Positions 6,946-13,066 of a stretch of 37,139 bases of DNA are shown one piece after another. Position numbers and translations under genes: made by a program. Source of the stretch: a virus. Position 1 is the stretch's first letter. Every line of letters starts with the position of its first letter. The notes below the pieces were generated by a model. The model saw only the letters and a list, made by a program, of their open reading frames with translations, was not told the DNA's origin and did not search any database. The stretch covers positions 1 through 37,139 of the IMG/VR virus record IMGVR_UViG_3300024428_000009; one strand, written 5' to 3'.

Positions 6946-7525
6946 TTTAGTACCAGTAGTAATCGAAAAAGAACAACGTGGCGAACGTAGTTATGATATC
7001 TATAGTCGTCTACTCAAAGATAGAATCATTATGTTAGATACAGATGTTAATAGTACATCAGCAAGTTTGATTGTATCGCAGATGCTTTTCTTGGAAAGTG
7101 AAAATCCAAGTAAGCCAATTAACTTTTATATTAATTCACCAGGCGGTAGTGTAACCGCAGGTATGTCAATCTATGACACAATGCAATTTATTAAATCACC
7201 TGTGAACACTATTGTAATGGGTCAAGCGGCCAGCATGGGTAGTTTCCTTGCAATGGCAGGAGAGCCAGGCAAACGTAAAATATTGCCACATGCAAGACAC
7301 ATGATTCATCAGCCATTAGGTGGAACACAAGGACAAGCAAGTGATGTTGAGATCCAATACAAAGAATTACAACATTGGAAAGAAACATTAACTAAACTGT
7401 ATGAAAAGCACACAGGACAAAGTTATGCTACACTTGAAGCAGATATGGATAGAGATAACTTCATGAGTGCCGACGAAGCAGTTAAGTATGGACTTGCAGA
7501 TACGGTAGTCGCTAATCGTGGATAA
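6938..7525 (+). CDS. clpP: ATP-dependent Clp protease proteolytic subunit ClpP
   Basis: 195 residues, the full length of bacterial ClpP, beginning [20 protein letters not shown] as usual for the mature enzyme. The ATG at 6938 is preceded by GGGAGGGG. An upstream extension to 6878 is possible in frame but would lie wholly inside the previous gene. Catalytic Ser99 (GQAASMGS), His124 (HMIHQP) and Asp173 ([12 protein letters not shown]) are all present, with INSPGGSV and EIQYKEL landmarks. Likely forms a tetradecamer with host ClpX/ClpA. No Clp ATPase is encoded in the window. Marine phages often carry clpP; remodelling host proteolysis is the usual suggestion. Confidence 0.95.
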   Translation: MPNLVPVVIEKEQRGERSYDIYSRLLKDRIIMLDTDVNSTSASLIVSQMLFLESENPSKPINFYINSPGGSVTAGMSIYDTMQFIKSPVNTIVMGQAASMGSFLAMAGEPGKRKILPHARHMIHQPLGGTQGQASDVEIQYKELQHWKETLTKLYEKHTGQSYATLEADMDRDNFMSADEAVKYGLADTVVANRG

Positions 7526-8498
7526 ATTTTGCGACCATACCTTTGCTTTATTTGATCACGAGTTTGCTGATCATGCCAGTCATATGTGTATGATCAAAGA
7601 CAAGGCTCGTTGTCAAGGTTTCTTTAGTAGAATTAAAAAACACGCAGAAGGTAAAACTGTAATTGACTTTGGAGCAGGCACAGGATTGCTTGGTATCTAT
7701 GCGTCAATGCAGGGTGCAAAAGAAGTATGGTTCTGTGAGAATCAAACAAGTTTACATGGAACCATTGAAGAACTATGTAAACTAAACAATGTTACAAACT
7801 ATAAAATAATCGCAGATGTTAACGAGGCTCCATCAAATTACTTTGATTTAGTTATTAGTGAAACACTTGGTGACATTGGTATTGAAAGAAACTTTACACG
7901 TATCTATAGCGACTTGATTGCAAGGCAAAAAGGTTGTGTTGCTATTCCAGACAAGATCAACTTGTATCAAAGCACATTATTTTTAGAAGAAGTTGAAAAG
8001 GAAAAACGTTACATTGAACAGTTTCCTATTAACTTAAAGATGGGTATGCTATATCCATTACCAGGATTACGTCCTACACGCATTGACGATCATCCGTTAG
8101 ACAACGAAACACTTATGTTTAGTCTTGATCTAAAGAACTATCCTAAAGATGATGATCTTAGATTTATCATGGAAGTACCAAAGCCAGAAGGACATAACTT
8201 TATGGTGTTCCATTGGAAAGCATACAGTGAAGAATCAGAATTCGTAAATAACAATCCAGGACGTAGCAGTGATAACTTTAATCACTGGTGTCAATTAGGT
8301 TTTCATATACCTAAGGATAAAACATTAGGCATTAAATTAGATATTCAAAGAGGCCCGTTTGTATTGTGTGGTAATCCACACACAGACTTTGTAGACAAAC
8401 CTAAAGAGTATGACGAAAAATATTACGAGCCAAGTCCAGATCAATTCGTGCCAGAAGTGAAACAAGACAAACCAGGTAATATTTTATGGACGGCATAG
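7518..8498 (+). CDS. SAM-dependent methyltransferase, PRMT-like
   Basis: 326 residues from GTG at 7518, overlapping clpP by eight bases. Residues 48-56 (VIDFGAGTG) are the SAM-binding motif I of class I methyltransferases. FCENQ follows at the motif II acid. [11 protein letters not shown] (113-123) resembles the double-Glu loop of protein arginine methyltransferases, and IPDKINLYQ parallels the PRMT post-loop strand. The C-terminal half is beta-rich, as in the PRMT barrel. This points to a protein methyltransferase, perhaps of arginine, but the THW loop is not obvious. It overlaps the next gene by 13 bases. Confidence 0.7.
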   Translation: MDKFCDHTFALFDHEFADHASHMCMIKDKARCQGFFSRIKKHAEGKTVIDFGAGTGLLGIYASMQGAKEVWFCENQTSLHGTIEELCKLNNVTNYKIIADVNEAPSNYFDLVISETLGDIGIERNFTRIYSDLIARQKGCVAIPDKINLYQSTLFLEEVEKEKRYIEQFPINLKMGMLYPLPGLRPTRIDDHPLDNETLMFSLDLKNYPKDDDLRFIMEVPKPEGHNFMVFHWKAYSEESEFVNNNPGRSSDNFNHWCQLGFHIPKDKTLGIKLDIQRGPFVLCGNPHTDFVDKPKEYDEKYYEPSPDQFVPEVKQDKPGNILWTA

Positions 8499-9304
8499 AC
8501 AATCTATCACAGTTAAGTCCAGCACTTATGAACGACAAGCACGACCTTGTGAAGTTTCACGAGTATATGTTAACTTGTCCGGAGTACAAACCTAACAAGT
8601 CTTTTACATGCGGACCATTCAAAGACAGTGAAGAATGGAATGTAGACCCTAATGGTCCTACACGTTATAACATTAATGAGTATGGCTTTAGAGGCGATTG
8701 GAATCTTGACCTAAGCAGAAAAGTACGTATTGCAGTGTTTGGTGACAGTTGCACATTTGGTGTAGGTGTAGATGAAGAAGATACATTTGTACAACACCTT
8801 AACAAGATGTATCCAAGTTATTCATTGTTAAACTTTGGTATGGTAGGAAGTAGCATAGAGAACATTGCTAAATGCTATAGTGTAGCAAAACGTGTTATAG
8901 AATTTGACTTTGCACTAATGCTATTACCAGACCATGGACGTTTTTGTTGGCCAGTATACAATCACCCAATTTGGCAACACACAAACTTATTACCAGGTCC
9001 TGGATTAGATCCTGATAACAAAGAACATTTAGATTATTTTAAAAGCAACAACGAACTATTAGAAACTAATAGAACAATTAATTACTTGAATTGGATTAAC
9101 GATATTGCTATAGATAAAACTTTAAGCATATGGAGTTGGAGTAAAGAAACCAATAACATAATTGAACAAGTTATGCCTGAAAGTGTATTTGCAAATATTG
9201 ATCCAAAAATTGTAGAAACTGATCATGCTCGGGACCATCAGCACCCTGGGCCAAAAACACATAAACGTATTGCTGAGTACTGGTATGAATCATTGGAGTT
9301 TTAA
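8486..9304 (+). CDS. SGNH/GDSL-family hydrolase
   Basis: 272 residues. Block I is RIAVFGDSCTFG with nucleophile Ser88, block II is NFGMVGSS (Gly118), and block V is DHQHPGPKTH with Asp250 and His253, giving the SGNH catalytic layout. The block III Asn is not obvious. SGNH enzymes are esterases acting on lipids, acetylated sugars or cell-wall acyl groups. In phages they often modify surface polysaccharide or glycan. No signal peptide is seen. The N-terminal 75 residues (including CPEYKPNKSF) are an extension typical of phage members. Confidence 0.8.
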   Translation: MDGIDNLSQLSPALMNDKHDLVKFHEYMLTCPEYKPNKSFTCGPFKDSEEWNVDPNGPTRYNINEYGFRGDWNLDLSRKVRIAVFGDSCTFGVGVDEEDTFVQHLNKMYPSYSLLNFGMVGSSIENIAKCYSVAKRVIEFDFALMLLPDHGRFCWPVYNHPIWQHTNLLPGPGLDPDNKEHLDYFKSNNELLETNRTINYLNWINDIAIDKTLSIWSWSKETNNIIEQVMPESVFANIDPKIVETDHARDHQHPGPKTHKRIAEYWYESLEF

Positions 9305-9601
9305 ATGGATATTAAAAAAGAAATTGCAGACATGAAAGGCATTCCAACTATTGAAGTTTTGAATGAACAACTTCGTAAGGAAGTTTTACAAGTTACATTT
9401 TTAAAATTAGATGGCGACAAACGTATTATGGATTGCACAAAGTCTTATGATGTTATTCCAGAAGAACATAAACCAAAAACTGACAAGCAACCTAAGGAAG
9501 GTACTGTTACAGTTTGGGACGTGAATGCCAAGGGTTGGCGCAGTTTTCGTTACGACAGGGTCCAAGAAGTAGGGTCAGTGCCACCGGCCAGTGATAACTA
9601 A
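9305..9601 (+). CDS. DUF2693-like small SH3-barrel protein
   Basis: 98 residues, starting directly after the SGNH stop. The pattern is VTFLKLDGDKRIMDCTKSYD, then IPE, a Pro/Lys linker, and VTVWDVNAKGWRSFRYDRV. It matches the T4-like small-protein family known as DUF2693 (WYL_2, Sm-like SH3 barrel). Members are widespread in T4-like phages. Function is unknown; nucleic-acid binding has been suggested from the fold. tRNA-Thr follows after nine bases. Confidence 0.7.
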   Translation: MDIKKEIADMKGIPTIEVLNEQLRKEVLQVTFLKLDGDKRIMDCTKSYDVIPEEHKPKTDKQPKEGTVTVWDVNAKGWRSFRYDRVQEVGSVPPASDN

Positions 9602-9610
9602 TAATATTAC

Positions 9611-9686
9611 GCTGGCATAGCTCAGTTGGTAGAGCAACTGATTTGTAATCAGTAGGTCCGCAGTTCGAATCTGTGTGCCAGCACCA
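9611..9686 (+). tRNA. tRNA-Thr(UGU)
   Basis: 76 nt with encoded CCA. Acceptor stem GCTGGCA/TGCCAGC, D-arm with GGTAGAGC, anticodon stem ACTGA/TCAGT, loop TTTGTAA (anticodon TGT), and T-arm with GTTCGAATC. No promoter immediately upstream, so it is probably processed from the read-through transcript. It reads ACA, a codon that is abundant in these AT-rich phage genes. Confidence 0.95.
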
Positions 9687-9698
9687 TTAAGGAGAAAG

Positions 9699-9890
9699 AT
9701 GATGGATATGATTTGGCATATATTGCTTACTGCATGTTTAGGAAATTCTTGTGTCGAACAAGATGTGCAATGGTTTGAGACAAGAGAAGAGTGTGAAGCA
9801 AAGTTACCTGAGTACCTTGCTATTCCGCCGGACAATAATTGGACATCAGTGACTTATCAATGTAAGCCACTTAATTCATTATCAACATAA
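9699..9890 (+). CDS. Small Cys-containing protein with hydrophobic N-terminus
   Basis: 63 residues from ATG at 9699 (AAGGAG upstream); a second ATG at 9702 is equally possible. A hydrophobic start (MIWHILLTACLG), then Cys18, Cys32 and Cys55 in VTYQCKP. The layout resembles the small proteins at 1775 and 13382. A periplasmic or membrane-associated disulfide protein is possible, but the hydrophobic stretch is short. Function is unknown. Confidence 0.6.
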   Translation: MMDMIWHILLTACLGNSCVEQDVQWFETREECEAKLPEYLAIPPDNNWTSVTYQCKPLNSLST

Positions 9891-9908
9891 CTACGAGGAA
9901 AAAACTTT

Positions 9909-10475
9909 ATGATCAAAGGATTTAAAATTCCACAAACAACATTCAAAGTTAGAAATGGCGACTCAGTCTTAGATGATGGTTGCAGTTTTGACGAAGGAAT
10001 GTGGACAACAATGACAACAGACGATTACTTCAAAGGTAGACGTGTGGTGTTGTTTAGTCTTCCAGGTGCATTTACACCAACTTGCACAAGCACACAGTTA
10101 CCTTCATTTGAAGAAAACTATGCTAACATCAAAGAATTAGGTATTGACGAAGTATACTGTTGTTCAGTTAATGATACATTTGTAATGAATGCATGGGCTG
10201 AGATACTTAAAGTAAACAATGTAAAAGTTATTCCAGATGGATCTGGTAACTTTACAAGATTTATGGGTATGCTTATTGGTAAGAACCACAGAGGCTTTGG
10301 TAATAGAAGTTGGCGTTACATGGCTGTGATCAACGATGGTGTTGTTGAGCAGTGGTGGCAAGAACCTGGTATTAACAATAACGGTGAAGATGATGATCCG
10401 TATATTGAAACTACACCAGAAAACATGATGTCTTATTTGAAAGATGTGCATTTTGCACCAAAGGCGGCAGAATAA
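9909..10475 (+). CDS. Peroxiredoxin (Prx5-like)
   Basis: 188 residues. The active-site motif PGAFTPTCT holds peroxidatic Cys59 with Pro52 and Thr56 as in Prx5/AhpE-type enzymes. CSVNDTFVMNAW and the NRSWRYMAVINDG strand with the conserved Arg are further Prx5 landmarks. It reduces peroxides using a thiol donor such as glutaredoxin or thioredoxin. Cys25 and the CC pair before SVND are possible resolving residues. Cytoplasmic, no signal. Its stop overlaps the next ATG by one base. With SOD at 27209 this gives the phage both steps of superoxide/peroxide removal. Confidence 0.9.
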   Translation: MIKGFKIPQTTFKVRNGDSVLDDGCSFDEGMWTTMTTDDYFKGRRVVLFSLPGAFTPTCTSTQLPSFEENYANIKELGIDEVYCCSVNDTFVMNAWAEILKVNNVKVIPDGSGNFTRFMGMLIGKNHRGFGNRSWRYMAVINDGVVEQWWQEPGINNNGEDDDPYIETTPENMMSYLKDVHFAPKAAE

Positions 10476-11050
10476 TGCATCATCAAACAGATACGTTACA
10501 CCCAAGCGAATACTTTAGTGTCTTTCCTACCTGTGTTGGTATGTATGATATTAAAGGATACCACCCAGCAGAGGAACCAAAGACTATGTCTTTGATTCAA
10601 AATGAACAACCAACGGATGTATTAGATACACTACCGTTATTGAAGAAGTCCATTAATGACTGTATCAAAGCATATACTAATGAGTATGGTGTAGATTATC
10701 ATGAAGTGAATGAATCATTTTACGAGGTAATTGAATCTGGTAAAGGAGTTGATTCAAAATCTTATGATAACAGTCTGTTTGTTGGTTACTACTTTCCGAT
10801 AGCAATAAAGGATAGTATTGATTTGATTCTTGAACAACCTTACAAGAATCCAATCGCGGCTCCGGCAGATAAATCCGTGAGCATTTACACAGCACCGAGC
10901 GAGAAGTTTATAATTGACACCGGAAGATGTATTATAACTCCTGCACATTTGGTAAGAAGTATCACACCAAATAAATCGGAGAAGCCTGTGAATATGATTA
11001 CATTTACAACTAAGGTCGTAGACATTGAAAAAATTACTTTCAACGACTAA
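10475..11050 (+). CDS. Degenerate 2OG-oxygenase-family protein
   Basis: 191 residues. Residues 81-122 align without gaps to 92-133 of the oxygenase at 24269 (SFYEVIESGKGVD against SWFNVMEEGGQVD; VGYYFPI against SGAFYPH). PAHLVRSITPN aligns with PSWLEHRTDPN. The iron-ligand positions are changed: His106 to Lys95, His108 to Tyr97, and His172 to Arg161. It is therefore probably not a 2OG-dependent enzyme and may be a binding or regulatory relative. It lies directly after the peroxiredoxin (1-base overlap) and before a terminator-like hairpin. Confidence 0.65.
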   Translation: MHHQTDTLHPSEYFSVFPTCVGMYDIKGYHPAEEPKTMSLIQNEQPTDVLDTLPLLKKSINDCIKAYTNEYGVDYHEVNESFYEVIESGKGVDSKSYDNSLFVGYYFPIAIKDSIDLILEQPYKNPIAAPADKSVSIYTAPSEKFIIDTGRCIITPAHLVRSITPNKSEKPVNMITFTTKVVDIEKITFND

Positions 11051-11059
11051 GAAAGAACG

Positions 11060-11085
11060 AAAGACACTGTTCGGCAGTGTTCTTT
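11060..11085 (+). terminator. Probable rho-independent terminator
   Basis: AAAGACACTG pairs with CAGTGTTCTTT (one bulged T) around a TTCGG loop, ten bases after the stop at 11050. The T-run is only TTCTTT, so efficiency is uncertain. Confidence 0.55.
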
Positions 11086-11119
11086 GGGTAACTAATACAA
11101 CTTTTGGTTACATAAGTGT

Positions 11120-11148
11120 TTGACTTTGTTTGCAAATTAGTGTATAAT
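11120..11148 (+). promoter_or_regulatory. Sigma70 promoter TTGACT-N17-TATAAT
   Basis: TTGACT (11120-11125), 17 bp, and TATAAT (11143-11148). The leader of about 65 bases to the next ATG ends in TAGGAGAAG. Confidence 0.85.
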
Positions 11149-11220
11149 GTAATAGTTGGTAAGGATAGTATCTTTATCGCAAACTTGAGTAAACTTTAAT
11201 TATATATAGGAGAAGTTATA

Positions 11221-11490
11221 ATGACTAAAACTACAATTCAAGAAAGAGTACTTACTGCACTCCAAGACGGTAAAGCACTTACAAGTGCAGATCTTAAGAA
11301 CAGATTTAAGGCTGGTAACCCACAAGCGGTAATCCAAGCACTTAAATTTGCTGGTCACCCAGTGTTCTTAAACACAAGAAAAAACAGCAGAGGTACAAAA
11401 GTATCAAGATACGTAATGGGAACTAAGGCTCCTAAAGCGGTTATCGGTGCTGGTTACAAAGCATTAGCAAAAGGTCTATTAGACAACTAA
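11221..11490 (+). CDS. Small winged-helix-like protein
   Basis: 89 residues with the pattern IQERVLTALQDGKALTSADL, then FKAGNPQAVIQALKFAGHPV and a beta-wing-like NTRKNSRGTKVSRYVMG. This is the order of a helix-turn-helix followed by a wing, common in small phage regulators. The protein is basic, fitting DNA binding. It has its own sigma70 promoter and a strong terminator after it, so it is a monocistronic early unit. Regulator of phage or host transcription is the likely role; the target is unknown. Confidence 0.65.
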   Translation: MTKTTIQERVLTALQDGKALTSADLKNRFKAGNPQAVIQALKFAGHPVFLNTRKNSRGTKVSRYVMGTKAPKAVIGAGYKALAKGLLDN

Positions 11491-11513
11491 TAGCAATTTT
11501 GTTATTTTCTAAG

Positions 11514-11543
11514 ATAGGCGGCCTTTGTGTCGCCTATTTTTTT
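11514..11543 (+). terminator. Rho-independent terminator
   Basis: Perfect 7-bp stem ATAGGCG/CGCCTAT with a 10-base loop, followed by six to seven T. It ends the winged-helix gene unit and isolates the riboswitch downstream. Confidence 0.9.
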
Positions 11544-11544
11544 G

Positions 11545-11552
11545 ACTAAATA
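11545..11552 (+). promoter_or_regulatory. Late-type promoter ACTAAATA before riboswitch
   Basis: ACTAAATA lies right after the terminator T-run. A start about seven bases downstream would be at roughly 11559, i.e. the first base of the riboswitch aptamer. Confidence 0.5.
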
Positions 11553-11560
11553 ATTATACA

Positions 11561-11610
11561 ACGTTCAGCCGATTATAGGCCGGAAGTAAGCATCTATGCT
11601 GAAGGAACGC
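11561..11610 (+). promoter_or_regulatory. Glutamine riboswitch (glnA / Downstream-peptide class)
   Basis: The conserved parts are all present. P1 is CGTTC (11562-11566) with GAACG (11605-11609). P2 is GCC/GGC, followed by the invariant CGGAAGTA. P3 is AGCA/TGCT, then GAAGGAACGC. This matches the three-way-junction glnA and Downstream-peptide RNAs that bind L-glutamine, known from cyanobacteria and marine phages. The ribosome site AAAAAGGAGAG lies 15 bases after the aptamer, so control of translation is plausible. In related marine myophages this class controls small peptides or tmRNA (from memory). Confidence 0.85.
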
Positions 11611-11635
11611 ACTTAACTGTAAAAAGGAGAGTGTA

Positions 11636-11827
11636 ATGAACAGATACGATTACCTACTTAAATCATACCGTGAGCAAAAAATGAGAGAACGCAAGGAGAA
11701 AATCCTTATGAACACTCGCTCTGAAGTAAACGTGTATGGAAATGGTACGACTGGATATACTGTTACAACTGGACCAAACACTGGTAAAGTCTTAAAACAT
11801 ATATCTATCAACCACGACAACAAGTAA
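11636..11827 (+). CDS. Small basic protein under glutamine riboswitch
   Basis: 63 residues. The N-terminal 25 are strongly basic and helical (YREQKMRERKEKILM); the rest is a Gly/Thr/Asn-rich segment (YGNGTTGYTVTTGPNTG). A second in-frame ATG at 11708 has its own AAGGAG, so a 39-residue short form is possible. Glutamine riboswitches in cyanobacteria control small basic glutamine-synthetase inactivating factors. I see no clear similarity to those, but the size and charge make an effector of host nitrogen metabolism a reasonable hypothesis. Confidence 0.65.
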   Translation: MNRYDYLLKSYREQKMRERKEKILMNTRSEVNVYGNGTTGYTVTTGPNTGKVLKHISINHDNK

Positions 11828-11839
11828 CCAAAATAGTAC

Positions 11840-11868
11840 TTGACAATACGGGTGCAATCTTATATAAT
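11840..11868 (+). promoter_or_regulatory. Sigma70 promoter TTGACA-N17-TATAAT for tRNA-Arg
   Basis: Perfect -35 (11840-11845) and -10 (11863-11868). The predicted start at about 11875 is three bases before the mature tRNA. Confidence 0.88.
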
Positions 11869-11877
11869 AATAACTAT

Positions 11878-11954
11878 GCACCCGTAGCTCATCTGGATAG
11901 AGCGTATGTTTGCGGAACATAAGGTAATAGGTTCGAGTCCTGTCGGGTGCGCCA
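11878..11954 (+). tRNA. tRNA-Arg(GCG)
   Basis: 77 nt with encoded CCA. Acceptor GCACCCG/CGGGTGC, anticodon stem TATGT/ACATA, loop TTGCGGA (anticodon GCG), and T-arm GGTTCGAGTCC. GCG reads CGC and CGU directly. Most bacteria use an ACG tRNA deaminated to ICG by TadA, so a genomic GCG is unusual. CGT is a frequent Arg codon in this window. Confidence 0.92.
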
Positions 11955-11958
11955 AAAT

Positions 11959-11966
11959 GATAAATA
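11959..11966 (+). promoter_or_regulatory. Late-type promoter motif GATAAATA
   Basis: GATAAATA directly follows tRNA-Arg. A start near 11973 would place the terminator hairpin at 11984 in the leader of the synthetase-like gene. Confidence 0.35.
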
Positions 11967-11983
11967 ACGAGAAGAAAAGTTAA

Positions 11984-12010
11984 GCCGGTGCTCACTGGCA
12001 AATTTTTTTT
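11984..12010 (+). terminator. Rho-independent terminator after tRNA-Arg
   Basis: GCCGGT (11984-11989) pairs with ACTGGC (11994-11999) around GCTC, followed by AAA and eight T. It ends the tRNA-Arg transcript and lies 25 bases before the next gene start, so it could also act as a leader attenuator. Confidence 0.8.
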
Positions 12011-12035
12011 GACACATAACTCAGAAGGAAAAGAA

Positions 12036-12851
12036 ATGACGCAAATAATATCCCCAAGTAAATTTACAGAAACAGTTGGCCTTTTAAGGTCATTTTTTTT
12101 GGAAAAAGGATTTCTCGAAGTCCACACACAAAATAGATTAAGCATACTGGCGGCATGCGAAGATCCATTTAACGTAGCAACATACAAGTACGCCGGAGAA
12201 ACATGGCCCTTACCGCAAACAGGCCAAATGTGGCTTGAACACGAATTATTAAGTAGCCCCTCTTCGAAGGGGTTTTTTTGTGTCTCCACTTCCTATAGAC
12301 AGGAACCTAATGCAATACCAGGTAGACATGATATAATATTTCCAATGTTTGAATTTGAGATGCCAGGCAACATAGATGATCTTAAAAAGATGGAATACGA
12401 ACTATGTGAATACTTAGAGTTCAAGAAGCCTACAGAAAAAACTTATGCTGAATGGCAGGCAACTTATAATGTAGAAGGCGAACTTACAGCAGAACACGAA
12501 ACTAAAATGTTTAACGATTACACATCAACAATGATTACAGACTTTCCAGAGTTTACAAGTCCTTTCTGGAACATGAGTAGATATGGCGACGGTATACACA
12601 GCAAGAAGATTGATGTGATACTTGGCGGAATGGAAACTATTGGATCTGCAGAACGTAGTTGTGATGTTGATATGATGCGTGATACATTTCATACAATTAC
12701 AAACGGTGAATACTCAGCATTGTTATTCAAACTGTTTGGTAAAGAAAGAGTTGAAGCAGAACTTGAAAAGTTTTTAGAGTTTGAATTCTTTCCAAGAGTA
12801 GGCGGTGGTATTGGTATGACACGTATGATTGCGGCCTTAGATACGAAGTAA
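12036..12851 (+). CDS. AsnRS/AspRS-like class II aminoacyl-tRNA synthetase catalytic protein
   Basis: 271 residues from ATG 12036 (AGAAGGAAAAG upstream); a GTG at 11988 in frame would lie across the terminator. It has the class II catalytic core of the Asp/Asn/Lys group: WPLPQTGQMWLE (substrate loop, cf. AspRS QSPQ and AsnRS SGQ), motif 2 STSYRQEP ... GRHDIIFPMFEFE (Arg88, Glu90, Arg97, His98), and motif 3 GGGIGMTRM (Arg263). No anticodon-binding OB domain precedes the core, so it resembles the stand-alone AsnRS-derived asparagine synthetases (AS-AR/AsnA type). A tRNA with Asn anticodon follows by six bases. It could charge that tRNA, make asparagine, or transfer an amino acid to something else. 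Confidence 0.8.
   Translation: MTQIISPSKFTETVGLLRSFFLEKGFLEVHTQNRLSILAACEDPFNVATYKYAGETWPLPQTGQMWLEHELLSSPSSKGFFCVSTSYRQEPNAIPGRHDIIFPMFEFEMPGNIDDLKKMEYELCEYLEFKKPTEKTYAEWQATYNVEGELTAEHETKMFNDYTSTMITDFPEFTSPFWNMSRYGDGIHSKKIDVILGGMETIGSAERSCDVDMMRDTFHTITNGEYSALLFKLFGKERVEAELEKFLEFEFFPRVGGGIGMTRMIAALDTK
12257..12279 (+). terminator. Terminator-like hairpin inside the synthetase-like gene
   Basis: CCCCT (12257-12261) pairs with AGGGG (12268-12272) around CTTCGA, followed by seven T (12273-12279). It lies in the coding sequence for SSPSSKGFF. By form it is a complete intrinsic terminator; translation would normally mask it. Confidence 0.5.
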
Positions 12852-12857
12852 CAATAA

Positions 12858-12957
12858 TCTGGGGTGGTGAAATTGGTAGACACGCACGATTGTTTCTCGT
12901 GTGATGAATGACGGCAAATTATTTATCGTGGAGGTTCGAGTCCTTCCCCCAGAGCCA
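12858..12957 (+). tRNA. Type II tRNA with GUU (Asn) anticodon
   Basis: 100 nt with encoded CCA. The acceptor TCTGGGG/CCCCAGA gives U1-A72 and discriminator G73. The D-arm (GGTGAAATTGGTAGACAC) is like tRNA-Leu. The anticodon stem CACGA/TCGTG encloses TTGTTTC, i.e. anticodon GTT with U37 and C38. The variable arm is a 7-bp stem (GATGAAT/ATTTATC) with an 11-base loop. T-arm GGAGG/CCTTC around TTCGAGT. The body is leucine/serine-type, but the anticodon, U1-A72 and G73 are those of tRNA-Asn. A normal tRNA-Asn has a short variable loop and A37. It follows the AsnRS-like gene by six bases. Confidence 0.82.
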
Positions 12958-12984
12958 ATTCATACTGTGTTAATGTTCTAAATC

Positions 12985-13066
12985 ATAAATATTTACAGTA
13001 CATTAATTGTACTGTGGACCGCGGTCATAAGACAACCGGCACGTAACTCTAACTTGGAGAAACACG
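12985..13066 (+). promoter_or_regulatory. Late promoter motif and structured leader of pqqA
   Basis: ATAAATA (12985-12991) is followed at once by a perfect 8-bp hairpin (ACAGTACA 12995-13002 with TGTACTGT 13008-13015). Next come the palindrome GACCGCGGTC (13017-13026) and an ACCGGC segment (13035-13040) that can pair with GCGGT. GGAG (13056-13059) is the ribosome site. The leader is far more structured and GC-rich than its surroundings, as expected of a cis-regulatory RNA. I cannot assign it to a known class. Confidence 0.5.

Noticed and set aside
9611-9686. tRNA-Thr as an integration site
   Set aside because: No integrase, no duplicated tRNA end and no host-like flank; the tRNA lies in a continuous phage operon.
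12009-12035. TTGACA just after the T-run before the synthetase-like gene
   Set aside because: No -10-like box occurs 16-18 bases downstream; the sequence there is purine-rich ribosome-site DNA.
12858-12957. tmRNA piece or ordinary tRNA-Leu
   Set aside because: It has a full anticodon arm, a 7-bp variable arm and encoded CCA, unlike a tmRNA half. The anticodon GTT and G73 do not fit tRNA-Leu. I found no proteolysis-tag reading frame nearby.
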